Positions 1 through 8,121 of a DNA stretch of 64,000 nucleotides are shown piece by piece. The first letter of the stretch is position 1; every line of letters begins with the position of its first letter. A model generated the notes under the pieces. That model was not told the DNA's origin, did no database searches, and saw only the letters and a list, made by a program, of their open reading frames with translations. Both the position numbers and the translations under genes were made by a program. Source of the stretch: Cytophagaceae bacterium (GTDB taxonomy: Bacteria; Bacteroidota; Bacteroidia; Cytophagales; UBA9547); assembly GCA_027488865.1 (NCBI GenBank), contig JAIYAU010000018.1, positions 66,635-130,634 on the forward strand, in the 5' to 3' direction.

Positions 1-285
1 GTCATCTTTGGTGATCGAGTTTCTTTGGATCCAGGTAATAAGAATAGCAGTAAACAAACCTGCCAAAACAGCACCACCAAAAATGGCCAAAGGATTGTGA
101 CCAAAAAATAAAAATCCCGCTACAACACCAGGTAGTATAGCATGAGAAAGGGCATCGCCAATCAAGGCCATTCTCCGAAGGGTAACAAAACAACCCAAGA
201 TTCCACAAGTGATACCTACTATAATAGAGGCAATCAATGCGCGTATGGCGTACTCATGTTGAAATATGGCTAAAAAATCGTCCAT
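1..285 (-). CDS. metal ABC transporter permease, ABC-3 (ZnuB/MntB) family, partial
   Basis: N-terminal 95 codons of an inner-membrane permease; the rest lies beyond the left edge. Reading leftward from an ATG at 285, the protein begins MDDFLAIF and soon shows the family hallmark GCFVTLRRMALIGDALSHA, followed by LPGVVAGF. ABC-3 permeases move Zn, Mn or Fe across the inner membrane. The start lies 24 nt after the stop of the binding-protein/ATPase fusion, so the two are surely one operon and this is its channel subunit. The metal cannot be decided from the sequence. A different-frame ORF over the same bases is a shadow. Confidence 0.9.
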   Translation of the reverse strand, partial: MDDFLAIFQHEYAIRALIASIIVGITCGILGCFVTLRRMALIGDALSHAILPGVVAGFLFFGHNPLAIFGGAVLAGLFTAILITWIQRNSITKDD

Positions 286-309
286 TTAAAGGTGTTTATT
301 TTATTATTG

Positions 310-2067
310 TTAGTCCAAAAATTTATCAACTTCTTGTAATATAGTAAGACGCCCTCCATAGGTCGCAGCTATATTCACATTGGTAAAGGTAGATTCCGTT
401 TCTCCAGCAGCAATCAATCGTTGGTTAATCATAATAACCGCGTCAAAATAGTCTTTCACCTTAGAGAGATCATGATGAATAATTAAAACGGTTTTTTTCT
501 CTTTCACCAAATTTTTAATCAAGGTTACAATCTTTTCTTCAGTATTTACATCAACGCCTACAAAAGGCTCATCAAACATTAAAATCTCGGCTTCTTCACA
601 TAAAGCTCTGGCAATGAAAACACGCTGCTGTTGTCCTCCAGATAAATCACTTATTTGTCTATCTTTAAACTCCAGCATACCTACCTTTTCTAATGCATCA
701 TATGCGATTTCTTCATCACTGAGCGTGTAGGTTTCAAATTGCTTTTTATGTGGTAGACGGCCAGTAATCACAATATCAATTACTGTAGCCGGAAAAGACC
801 AGTCAATATCTTCCTTTTGAGGAATGTAGGCGATTTTATCCCTTACCTCTTCAATAGGTCGTTGGTTAATGGTAATTTCTCCACTATCAGGTTTTACTAG
901 CCCTAATATGGATTTAAACAAGGTACTTTTGCCAGCACCATTTGGCCCTAACAAACCATATAATTTACCAGATTCTAGCGATAAGTTGATGTTAGAAAGT
1001 ACTGTTTTGCGATCATAAGAAGTAGATACATCATGAAGTTCAATGGTGTATTGACTCCAATTAAGTTTAACCTTTTTACCTTTTCTTATGTAAATTGATA
1101 GAATCATAAATCCAATTAGGAACAAAATACCAACCACCAAAAACATTGGAAGAAAAGAAATAGTATTGTTTACATTTGTAAACTCTGTATTTAATGCGGT
1201 CACAATTGTATTTGTGTTTTGCGTAAGCATATCTATATAAGTTGCTGCGCCGCTAAGTTCATCGCCTAAAGAATCTGAAAATAAACTTCCCCCGATAACT
1301 ACGCCATTATCTTGTGCTATTTGATTGATCAACTTAGGGTTGATGGTAGACTCAACAAAAATAGCGGGAATATTATAATCACGTATTATCTTGATTAACC
1401 TATTCATGTCTTCTATTTGCACTTCGGCATCAGTAGATGTACCAAGTGCTGCTTCCACTTTTAACTTATATCGTTTGCCATAATATTTAAATGCATCATG
1501 TGAGGTAATTAGTACCCGTTTTTTAGGAGGAATTTTGTTAAATTGTGTTTGGATGTACTTGTCAAGTATTAAAAGCTTTTTTTCAAATATTTTAAAATTT
1601 TCTTCATAACTTATAGCATGAGTAGGATCAAGATTGGAAAGTGCTTTGGCAATATTCTTTGCATAAATGATCCCATTAATTGGATCCATCCAAGCATGAG
1701 GGTCGGGAGAAGAATGGAAATTTACACTTAGAATAGGAGGGATGCCTTGTGTAACTTCAATTATAGGTCTACTTCCTCCAGCATTAACAATTAGTTCATC
1801 TAGCCAGCCTTCAAGGTGCAAACCATTCTTTAAAACCAAATTTGATTTTACCACCTTTTCGGCATCGGCACTATTGGGTTCATAAATATGTGGGTCGCCA
1901 CCAACAGGCATCAAACAAATTACATCTACTTTATCTCCAGCTATATTTTTGGTAATGTCATATATGATGGTGGTTGAGGTAAGTACAATGAGCTTGTTAG
2001 GTTTGGCGAATAGACTTGTAAAACCTAAAAGCCACAACGTGATGTATACAATTAATTTATGCCTCAT
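310..2067 (-). CDS. metal ABC transporter substrate-binding protein fused to ATP-binding subunit
   Basis: A 585-residue two-part protein. Residues 1-21 are a signal peptide. Residues about 25-290 are a TroA/ZnuA-type metal-binding domain with likely ligands H60 (GGDPHIYEP), H124 (PDPHAWMDP), H190 (TSHDAF) and an acidic residue near D265. A hydrophobic segment at about 304-326 ends in basic RKGKKVK. Residues about 340-585 are a complete ABC ATPase: Walker A GPNGAGKST (374-382), Q-loop Q417, signature LSGGQQQR (475-482), Walker B ILMFDEP (to 501) and H-loop near 532. The topology fits: binding domain outside, one helix, ATPase inside. These are normally two separate proteins. A His as third ligand resembles TroA/ZnuA more than PsaA-type Mn proteins, but metal choice is inference. 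It lies 3 nt after the regulator gene and 24 nt before the permease. Confidence 0.9.
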   Translation of the reverse strand: MRHKLIVYITLWLLGFTSLFAKPNKLIVLTSTTIIYDITKNIAGDKVDVICLMPVGGDPHIYEPNSADAEKVVKSNLVLKNGLHLEGWLDELIVNAGGSRPIIEVTQGIPPILSVNFHSSPDPHAWMDPINGIIYAKNIAKALSNLDPTHAISYEENFKIFEKKLLILDKYIQTQFNKIPPKKRVLITSHDAFKYYGKRYKLKVEAALGTSTDAEVQIEDMNRLIKIIRDYNIPAIFVESTINPKLINQIAQDNGVVIGGSLFSDSLGDELSGAATYIDMLTQNTNTIVTALNTEFTNVNNTISFLPMFLVVGILFLIGFMILSIYIRKGKKVKLNWSQYTIELHDVSTSYDRKTVLSNINLSLESGKLYGLLGPNGAGKSTLFKSILGLVKPDSGEITINQRPIEEVRDKIAYIPQKEDIDWSFPATVIDIVITGRLPHKKQFETYTLSDEEIAYDALEKVGMLEFKDRQISDLSGGQQQRVFIARALCEEAEILMFDEPFVGVDVNTEEKIVTLIKNLVKEKKTVLIIHHDLSKVKDYFDAVIMINQRLIAAGETESTFTNVNIAATYGGRLTILQEVDKFLD

Positions 2068-2070
2068 AAT

Positions 2071-2733
2071 CTACCTTGTTACAAAAATATTCTTCGAAAC
2101 CTCCTTCGATATTGAAATGGTTTTTATGTTGTCTATTTCAATTTCTAAAGAATTATCAAAAGAGACTTTATCAATTACTTTAATTTTAACACCAATCTTC
2201 AAACCCACTTTGTCACAATATTGAAGAAATGCTACACCTGCTTCTTTTACATTGGACAAAAAACCAATATCATTAATGGTCAGATCACAGAGTCCAATTT
2301 GTGGTTTTTCACGCAAGAGCCCGTCCGCTCCTGGAATAGGGTCGCCATGTGGATCATATTTTGGAAATCCTAAGAAATGGTCTAATCTTTCAATTAATAA
2401 GTTAGATTGAATATGTTCTAGTTCTTCAGCTACATCATGCACTTCATCCCAATTGAATTTTAACTTTTCTACTAGGAAGACTTCCCACAGTCGATGTTTT
2501 CTTACTATTTTTAAAGCACATGATTTACCTTGGTCTGTTATTTCTACCCCATAGTATTTTACATAATTGATCATTTCCTTCTGAGAAAGTTTTTTCAACA
2601 TATCACTCACAGACGCTGGTTTGGTGTTGAGCATTTCAGCAATCTCATTGGTAGTAATACATTCTTTGCCTAAATAGGAAAGATGATAAATAGCCTTTAA
2701 ATAATTTTCTTCTGTGTAGCTTAAGGAAATCAT
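2071..2733 (-). CDS. DtxR/MntR-family metal-dependent transcriptional regulator
   Basis: A 220-residue DtxR-family protein. Residues about 5-65 are a winged helix (TEENYLKAIYHL start, recognition region TKPASVSDMLKKLSQKEM). The dimerisation and metal-binding domain contains HDVAEELEHIQS and the family segment FPKYDPHGDPIP. Residues about 150-220 are an SH3-like FeoA domain. Such proteins sense Mn or Fe and repress uptake genes when the metal is plentiful. It is the first gene of the operon, 3 nt before the transporter fusion, so autoregulation is likely. Whether it senses Mn, Fe or Zn is not shown by the sequence. Confidence 0.9.
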   Translation of the reverse strand: MISLSYTEENYLKAIYHLSYLGKECITTNEIAEMLNTKPASVSDMLKKLSQKEMINYVKYYGVEITDQGKSCALKIVRKHRLWEVFLVEKLKFNWDEVHDVAEELEHIQSNLLIERLDHFLGFPKYDPHGDPIPGADGLLREKPQIGLCDLTINDIGFLSNVKEAGVAFLQYCDKVGLKIGVKIKVIDKVSFDNSLEIEIDNIKTISISKEVSKNIFVTR

Positions 2734-2734
2734 T

Positions 2735-2774
2735 TCGATTATGAATCGAGGTGCAAATTAAGTTAATATTTGCA
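2735..2774. promoter_or_regulatory. nested inverted repeats upstream of the metal regulator
   Basis: Two symmetrical elements lie just upstream of the regulator start at 2733. The first is a 15-bp palindrome with 6-bp arms TCGATT/AATCGA at 2735-2749. The second is an inverted repeat with 7-bp arms TGCAAAT/ATTTGCA at 2752-2758 and 2768-2774. Their position between promoter and start codon fits operators for the DtxR-family protein encoded next to them. This is inferred from location only. Confidence 0.4.
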
Positions 2775-2831
2775 AGGTAATAAAAAATTTAGACAATCCT
2801 AAAAATATTTTTTGATAGCATCTAACATGCT

Positions 2832-3968
2832 TTATTTAAGTATGTTAGATACTATATTTTGAACTAATTCAGAATCGAAATAAATGGAATTATTGGAAAA
2901 AGTCTTTTTATAAAACTTAGTTTCAATTAAGTTATGGTACAGTTCGTTACAATTTATTTTATCAAAATCTATGCAAATTCCAGCATTATATTCTTCCATA
3001 AGCTGACTCCAATTATCATTTATAGAGGTTAATATAATGGTTTTCAAGGCAATACATTCATAGAACTTAGTAGGAATTCTGTTTAGCGTACTTAAATTAT
3101 GTTGGTAAGGAGCAAGAACCACATCCGCCTGATGAATTTTTAGTAGTATCTCTTCATGAGGTACTAAGGTATCACCACCTATTAAAGTAATACATGAACT
3201 TAAATCAACTTCCTTCTTAATGTTTATAAGTAATTGATTTGAAGCACAATATCCTATTATAATTAAACTAACGTTTGTGTGTATTTGTTGTAGTTTTTTG
3301 GTAAATTGGATTGCTTCTAAGATACCATAACTCTCATGTATAGTTCCGGTATATAACAGTTTTAATTCTTTAGTAGGACTTATGTTATGTTTTTGGGGTA
3401 GTTCTTTAATTAATTTATTAAACTTGACTTTGTTTTCCACTACGGTGTAGTTTTTTTTTATGAAAGGCAGTTCATTTTTATAACATTTTTCTGCCAAAAT
3501 AAAGTGTGAAATAGCAGGAGCAAAGATGATTTCTTTCATTCTCACATAAAATGCCACAGCATGCCTTATAATTGGACTAAACGTATTGGTATATAGTATG
3601 TTAGCAAAATAGTTTTCCTGGATATCGTAAATTATTTTAGTGCCAAATAAAATTTTGTAGATAAACGTAACTATCAGTAATTCATGGGTACAAACTATTA
3701 CTACTTTAGGTTTTAGTTTAAGTAAAAGTTTTATGTATTTAAAAGGAGCAAATATTCTTGATATGTCCAATCTTCTAAAGTTAAAAATGGGATAAAAATG
3801 AATATTAGGGTAAATTTTTTTTTCGTTAATATTTTGCCCAATAATATGAATGTTGTAATGTTGCAATGAACTTAGTGACATGCCTAGTTTTTCAAACATC
3901 CGTGTGTCGTTAATGGGTTTGAGTACAGAGGCAATTACAATATTTATGAGGGTAAGTTGGTGTTTCAT
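2832..3968 (-). CDS. glycosyltransferase, GT4-like
   Basis: A 378-residue protein of GT-B fold. The C-terminal half has the recognisable donor-binding region: LLYTGTIHESYGILEAI, then IIIGY, ADVVLAPYQHN and IPTKFYECIALKTIILTS, matching the EX7E-type region of family 4 transferases. The N-terminal half is the less conserved acceptor domain with VVIVCTHELL. It probably transfers a sugar in surface polysaccharide or glycoconjugate synthesis at the cytoplasmic face of the inner membrane. It stands alone, divergent from dapD and 98 nt from the metal operon. Donor and acceptor cannot be read from the sequence. Confidence 0.8.
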   Translation of the reverse strand: MKHQLTLINIVIASVLKPINDTRMFEKLGMSLSSLQHYNIHIIGQNINEKKIYPNIHFYPIFNFRRLDISRIFAPFKYIKLLLKLKPKVVIVCTHELLIVTFIYKILFGTKIIYDIQENYFANILYTNTFSPIIRHAVAFYVRMKEIIFAPAISHFILAEKCYKNELPFIKKNYTVVENKVKFNKLIKELPQKHNISPTKELKLLYTGTIHESYGILEAIQFTKKLQQIHTNVSLIIIGYCASNQLLINIKKEVDLSSCITLIGGDTLVPHEEILLKIHQADVVLAPYQHNLSTLNRIPTKFYECIALKTIILTSINDNWSQLMEEYNAGICIDFDKINCNELYHNLIETKFYKKTFSNNSIYFDSELVQNIVSNILK

Positions 3969-4059
3969 AAGTACAATTAAGGCAGCATAAACTAAAAATC
4001 AAAATTATTAATCAAAACTCAAATCAGTATAAGTATTTCAGTTTTAAAAATTATTATCA

Positions 4060-4875
4060 ATGGAATTAAAAGATATTATAGAAAAAGCATGGAGTGATCG
4101 TTCCTTGTTGTCAGAAAAAGAAGTAGAAGTGGCGATTAAAACAGTCATTGATGAGTTAGATAGGGGGGTTCGTAGAGTGGCAGAGCCATTGCCGAATGGA
4201 GAGTGGCAAGTAAATGAATGGATCAAAAAGGCGGTAATTTTATATTTTCCTTTAAAAAAGATGACTACCATGGAATGTGGTCCATTTGAATATTATGATA
4301 AAATGGCCCTAAAAAAGGGTTATGAGCAATTAGGCGTGAGGGTAGTTCCTCCAGCTGTGGCTCGATATGGTGCATTTATATCTAAAGGAGTAATTTTGAT
4401 GCCTTCTTATGTAAACATAGGTGCGTATGTAAATGAAGGTACGATGGTGGACACTTGGGCTACGGTTGGTAGCTGTGCTCAAATAGGCAAAAATGTACAT
4501 TTGAGTGGTGGAGTGGGTATAGGTGGTGTTTTAGAACCGGTTCAAGCCTCCCCAGTTATAGTTGAGGATGGAGCATTTATAGGATCAAGATGTATAATTG
4601 TGGAAGGCGCCCGCATTGGACAGGAAGCTGTTTTAGGATCGAACGTCGTTGTAACTGGTAGTTCTAAGGTAATAGATATAACTGGTAATGAACCAGTTGA
4701 ATACAAAGGTTATGTACCTGCGCGCTCGGTGGTGATTCCGGGTTCATATACTAAAAAATTCCCAGCTGGCGAATACCAAGTTTCTTGTGCCTTAATTATA
4801 GGACAACGCAAAGAGAGTACAGATTTAAAGACCTCCTTAAACGAAGCTTTAAGAGAAAATAATGTAGCTGTTTAA
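4060..4875 (+). CDS. dapD: 2,3,4,5-tetrahydropyridine-2,6-dicarboxylate N-succinyltransferase
   Basis: 271 residues, the usual DapD length. The enzyme adds succinyl from succinyl-CoA to tetrahydrodipicolinate in the succinylase branch of lysine and diaminopimelate synthesis. The C-terminal half is a left-handed beta helix of hexapeptide repeats (SYVNIGAYVNEGTMVDTWATV, then GVGIGGVLEP and AFIGSRCIIVEGARIG). The N-terminal part carries WIKKAVILYF and the PPAVARYGAF segment typical of the family. It is a single-gene unit, divergent from the glycosyltransferase and closed by a strong hairpin. Confidence 0.96.
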   Translation: MELKDIIEKAWSDRSLLSEKEVEVAIKTVIDELDRGVRRVAEPLPNGEWQVNEWIKKAVILYFPLKKMTTMECGPFEYYDKMALKKGYEQLGVRVVPPAVARYGAFISKGVILMPSYVNIGAYVNEGTMVDTWATVGSCAQIGKNVHLSGGVGIGGVLEPVQASPVIVEDGAFIGSRCIIVEGARIGQEAVLGSNVVVTGSSKVIDITGNEPVEYKGYVPARSVVIPGSYTKKFPAGEYQVSCALIIGQRKESTDLKTSLNEALRENNVAV

Positions 4876-4890
4876 TTTATTTTAACAGAA

Positions 4891-4926
4891 AAAGCCCTTC
4901 AAATGTGTTTTTGAGGGGCTTTGTTT
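4891..4926 (+). terminator. rho-independent terminator after dapD
   Basis: A 13-bp stem (4891-4903 with 4910-4922, one G-T pair, core AAGCCC/GGGGCTT) with a 6-nt loop, followed by a short T-rich run. It lies 15 nt past the dapD stop. It covers the TTG at 4921, which argues against using that codon as the start of lpxK. Confidence 0.8.
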
Positions 4927-4938
4927 ATTTCTAAACCT

Positions 4939-5964
4939 ATGAAAGTTCTTTATCCTTTATCATTACTATATTTTTTGGCAATAAAAATACGTAATTGGTT
5001 ATTTGATAAGGGTATATATAAAGAATATCAATTTAGTGTTAAAACCATCAATGTAGGCAATCTTACCGTAGGAGGAACGGGAAAAACTCCACATGTGGAA
5101 TATTTAATTCGTCTTCTCAATCCTTCCAAGAAAATAGCAACTTTAAGCAGAGGATATGGACGTAAAACTAAAGGATTTTTAGAGGCCACTGAAACAAGTA
5201 CAGCTGAAGAGATTGGGGATGAGCCTTTACAATTTTACAAGAAATTTCATAATAAAGTTAACGTTACAGTAGGAGAGGAGAGACTTTTTGCAATTCCAAA
5301 AATATTGGATTTACATCCACATATTAATGTAATACTTTTGGACGATGCGTATCAACATAGATTTGTAAAACCCCATATCAATATACTACTTACAGATTAT
5401 AATCTGTTATTTTACAATGATTTAATGTTGCCAGCTGGAAGACTGCGAGAAGATGCAGCTGGTGCAAGCCGTGCCAACATAATTGTGGTCTCTAAATGCC
5501 CCAGCCAGTTAGCAGATACAACTACAAACCAAATAACAGAAAAGATAAAAAAATACAATCCAAAGGCTCCTGTTTTCTTTAGCAGTATACGATATTTATC
5601 GCCAGTTTCTTTGTTTGATAATTTTAAAGAAATTAATAAAGATGTGATTGTACTTACTGGAATTGCAAAGGCAAATCTAATGCTAGAATTTATCAGGAAG
5701 TCACACAACGTGCTCCACCATTTGGAATTTAACGATCATCATGCCTATACAAAAGAGGATATGCAACAACTCATAAAGGTTTTTAACAATTATCCTCCCA
5801 AAACAACAAGCATTATCACCACTGAGAAGGATATGGTGAAGTTAACAGATGTCGCATTAAGAGAATTCATTGAAAATCTTCCTATTTATTATCTGCCCAT
5901 TGAAATATACTTTTTAAAAGATGAGCAAAGATTTAATGAACTTATAATTAATGGTTTAAATTAA
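4939..5964 (+). CDS. lpxK: tetraacyldisaccharide 4'-kinase
   Basis: 341 residues from the ATG at 4939. A longer frame opens at TTG 4921, but that codon lies inside the dapD terminator. LpxK phosphorylates the 4' position of the lipid A disaccharide at the inner membrane. The P-loop reads GNLTVGGTGKTPHVEYL, followed by LSRGYGRKTKG, GDEPLQFYKK and LDDAYQHRFV (the family's DDGFQH-like motif), then PAGRLREDAAGASRA. The N-terminus has a hydrophobic anchor (PLSLLYFLAIKIRNWLF). The HAD phosphatase gene follows after 14 nt, so they are probably cotranscribed. Confidence 0.96.
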   Translation: MKVLYPLSLLYFLAIKIRNWLFDKGIYKEYQFSVKTINVGNLTVGGTGKTPHVEYLIRLLNPSKKIATLSRGYGRKTKGFLEATETSTAEEIGDEPLQFYKKFHNKVNVTVGEERLFAIPKILDLHPHINVILLDDAYQHRFVKPHINILLTDYNLLFYNDLMLPAGRLREDAAGASRANIIVVSKCPSQLADTTTNQITEKIKKYNPKAPVFFSSIRYLSPVSLFDNFKEINKDVIVLTGIAKANLMLEFIRKSHNVLHHLEFNDHHAYTKEDMQQLIKVFNNYPPKTTSIITTEKDMVKLTDVALREFIENLPIYYLPIEIYFLKDEQRFNELIINGLN

Positions 5965-5978
5965 AATTAAAAGATATA

Positions 5979-6782
5979 ATGAAGTATAAAATGGTAGTAT
6001 TGGATATGGATGATACCTTATTAAATGATGATCATCAAATATCCGTCAGAAACAAAAAAGCAATACTTAAAGCTCAACAGAAGGGAGTTTATGTAGTATT
6101 GGCCAGTGGGAGACCCACACCAGCTATGATTCTCTATGCACAAGAGTTGGAATTAGATATAAATGATTCATATCTCTTGTCTTATAATGGTGCACAAATA
6201 CTTCAAGTGAGATCTCAAAAGGTGATTTTTGAACAAAATCTAGATCTAAACGATGTCTATCAACTAACTGACTATTGCAAACAGTACCATGTTGATATTA
6301 TTACCTACCTTGATCATAAAATAATTTCAGAAAAAACATCACCATATATAGAAATTGAAAAATCAATCACAGGAATGGACTTGTTGATTGTTCCAGATTT
6401 TAAAGAATTTGTTAGACAATCAGTTACTAAGTGTTTATTGCTTTCAGAACCTAGCCATTTAGCTAGCGTAACACCTACTTTACAATCATTAATGCCACAT
6501 CTAAATATTACAACCTCCAAGCCATTTTTTCTTGAAGTTACCCAAAAAGGAATAGATAAGGCTGCAAGCTTGGCAAAACTAGGATTTGAACTGAACATTA
6601 AACCTGAGGAAATGATTGCCGTCGGAAATGCCAGCAATGATCTTTCCATGATCCAATTTGCTGGCCTTGGTATTTGGGTGGATAATGTGCAACCCGACCT
6701 TAGAGATAAAGCCCAAGTTATAGTTTCTTCAAATAATGACGATGGTGTAGCCGAGGCAATTGAAAAATATATTCTTGATTAA
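5979..6782 (+). CDS. HAD-superfamily phosphatase, Cof type
   Basis: A 267-residue Cof/YidA-like HAD hydrolase. Motif I is VLDMDDTLLND with the nucleophile Asp, motif II is VLASGRPTP, the Lys of motif III is in KGIDKAASLAKLG, and motif IV is VGNASNDLSMIQFAG. It has a C2-type cap between motifs II and III. Members dephosphorylate sugar phosphates, flavin mononucleotide or pyridoxal phosphate with broad specificity, so the substrate is not predicted. It follows lpxK by 14 nt; a functional link is not obvious. Confidence 0.9.
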   Translation: MKYKMVVLDMDDTLLNDDHQISVRNKKAILKAQQKGVYVVLASGRPTPAMILYAQELELDINDSYLLSYNGAQILQVRSQKVIFEQNLDLNDVYQLTDYCKQYHVDIITYLDHKIISEKTSPYIEIEKSITGMDLLIVPDFKEFVRQSVTKCLLLSEPSHLASVTPTLQSLMPHLNITTSKPFFLEVTQKGIDKAASLAKLGFELNIKPEEMIAVGNASNDLSMIQFAGLGIWVDNVQPDLRDKAQVIVSSNNDDGVAEAIEKYILD

Positions 6783-6837
6783 TTGACCAGTAAAATTCAG
6801 ATTTTTAGTTTAAAAATTACCTGATATTTTTATTTTA

Positions 6838-6845
6838 TATTTTTG
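6838..6845 (+). promoter_or_regulatory. candidate -7 promoter box for the porV-porU operon
   Basis: TATTTTTG matches the Bacteroidota -7 consensus TAnnTTTG. It lies in the gap between the HAD gene and the porV-like gene, about 120 nt before the chosen ATG. No clear -33 TTG at the usual spacing was seen. Confidence 0.35.
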
Positions 6846-6966
6846 TAATAATTTTATATTAAATTGCGTTATTTGGTTACTAAAAACGTTTTAACAGTAT
6901 CAAAGAGAGTTAAAACAAAACTAAAAGTTGCGGTTAATTTTAAATTATTGGTCAATTATCAAAGGC

Positions 6967-8106
6967 ATGGTGTTTAATTTAAAATACATCGTTTGCTTTA
7001 TTTTATTGTTTTTGTGTTCTGCTCAAATACTTTTGAGTCAAAATGTGAATACCTCAAAATATAGCAATGAATTTTTGAATTTAGGAATTGGCGCTAGGGC
7101 CATAGGAATGGGAAACACCCAAGTTGCAGTGGTAGGTGATGTAACATCGGGATATTGGAATCCAGCAGGATTAGCTTATTTGTCCAATAAATATGATATC
7201 GCAGCAATGCACAATGAGTATTTTGCTGGTATTGCAAAATTTGACTATTTAGGGTTTGCTACTAAACTTGACACCGGGACCGTACTCGCATTTTCTTATG
7301 TTAGATACGGCATAGATAATATTCCGGACACTAGATTTTTGTTTGATAGTGATGGCAACACCAACAACAACATTTACGGCCCAGTTGACTATTCTAAAAT
7401 CCGTTATTTCTCTGCCACAGACAACGCTTTTCTTTTGTCATTTGCTAAAAAAAGCAAACTAATAAAAGGTCTTAGTACAGGCGGCAATTTTAAAATAATT
7501 TATAGGAATGTGGGTCAGTTTGCGAATGCTTGGGGGTTTGGCTTGGATGCAGGTATGCAATACAAAATAAACAATTTGCAGATAGGATGTGTTCTGAGAG
7601 ATGCCACCAGTACTTATAATTTTTGGACTGTCAATTCCTCTTTATTACAATCGGCTTATGCAACTTTCAACACCATAGATTCTACCAAAACCAACACCAT
7701 ACCCGAAAATTCCATCGAGCTAACCTTGCCAAGATTAATTTTGGGAGCGGCAAGGTACGTTAAATTAAACAAAAATGATCAAGTAGGCGTTCTTGCTTCA
7801 GTTGACCTAGATTTTACTTTTGATGGTAAACGAAATGTATTATTTAAATCTAATTTGACCTCTATAGACCCCCGTGCAGGTATTGAACTCAACTATAAAA
7901 GACTAGCATTTCTAAGAATGGGTATTAACAACATTCAAGAAGTTAAAAACTTTGATGGTAGCAAACAGAGAACATTTCAACCAAATTTTGGTGTAGGTGT
8001 TAAACTAAAATCCTTATTAATCGATTATGCATTAGTCAATCCAACACAATCCACTGGACTGGTTTCTCACGTATTTTCTTTAAGATTATCGTTAGAAAAG
8101 TTTTAG
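6967..8106 (+). CDS. porV: PorV-like outer membrane protein of the type IX secretion system
   Basis: 379 residues from the ATG at 6967; the frame opens upstream at TTG 6928, but the ATG gives a clean signal peptide (NLKYIVCFILLFLCSAQILLSQ). The body is a FadL-like beta barrel. The family-typical start is FLNLGIGARAIGMGNTQVAV followed by SGYWNPAGLAYL. PorV is an outer membrane shuttle that carries type IX cargo from the translocon to the sortase PorU. The gene lies 15 nt before the PorU-like gene, the known partner, which supports the call strongly. It could belong to a PorV paralogue class (PorV2-like) rather than the canonical protein; sequence alone does not settle this. Confidence 0.88.
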   Translation: MVFNLKYIVCFILLFLCSAQILLSQNVNTSKYSNEFLNLGIGARAIGMGNTQVAVVGDVTSGYWNPAGLAYLSNKYDIAAMHNEYFAGIAKFDYLGFATKLDTGTVLAFSYVRYGIDNIPDTRFLFDSDGNTNNNIYGPVDYSKIRYFSATDNAFLLSFAKKSKLIKGLSTGGNFKIIYRNVGQFANAWGFGLDAGMQYKINNLQIGCVLRDATSTYNFWTVNSSLLQSAYATFNTIDSTKTNTIPENSIELTLPRLILGAARYVKLNKNDQVGVLASVDLDFTFDGKRNVLFKSNLTSIDPRAGIELNYKRLAFLRMGINNIQEVKNFDGSKQRTFQPNFGVGVKLKSLLIDYALVNPTQSTGLVSHVFSLRLSLEKF

Positions 8107-8121
8107 GAACATTTTAAATTT

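Noticed and set aside
2-208. A 68-codon frame on the minus strand at the left edge
   Set aside because: It is rich in Trp, Cys and Phe without domain pattern; the metal permease frame starting at 285 covers the same DNA and matches a known family.
4921-4938. TTG start for lpxK at 4921
   Set aside because: The codon sits inside the dapD terminator stem; the ATG at 4939 gives a normal N-terminus.
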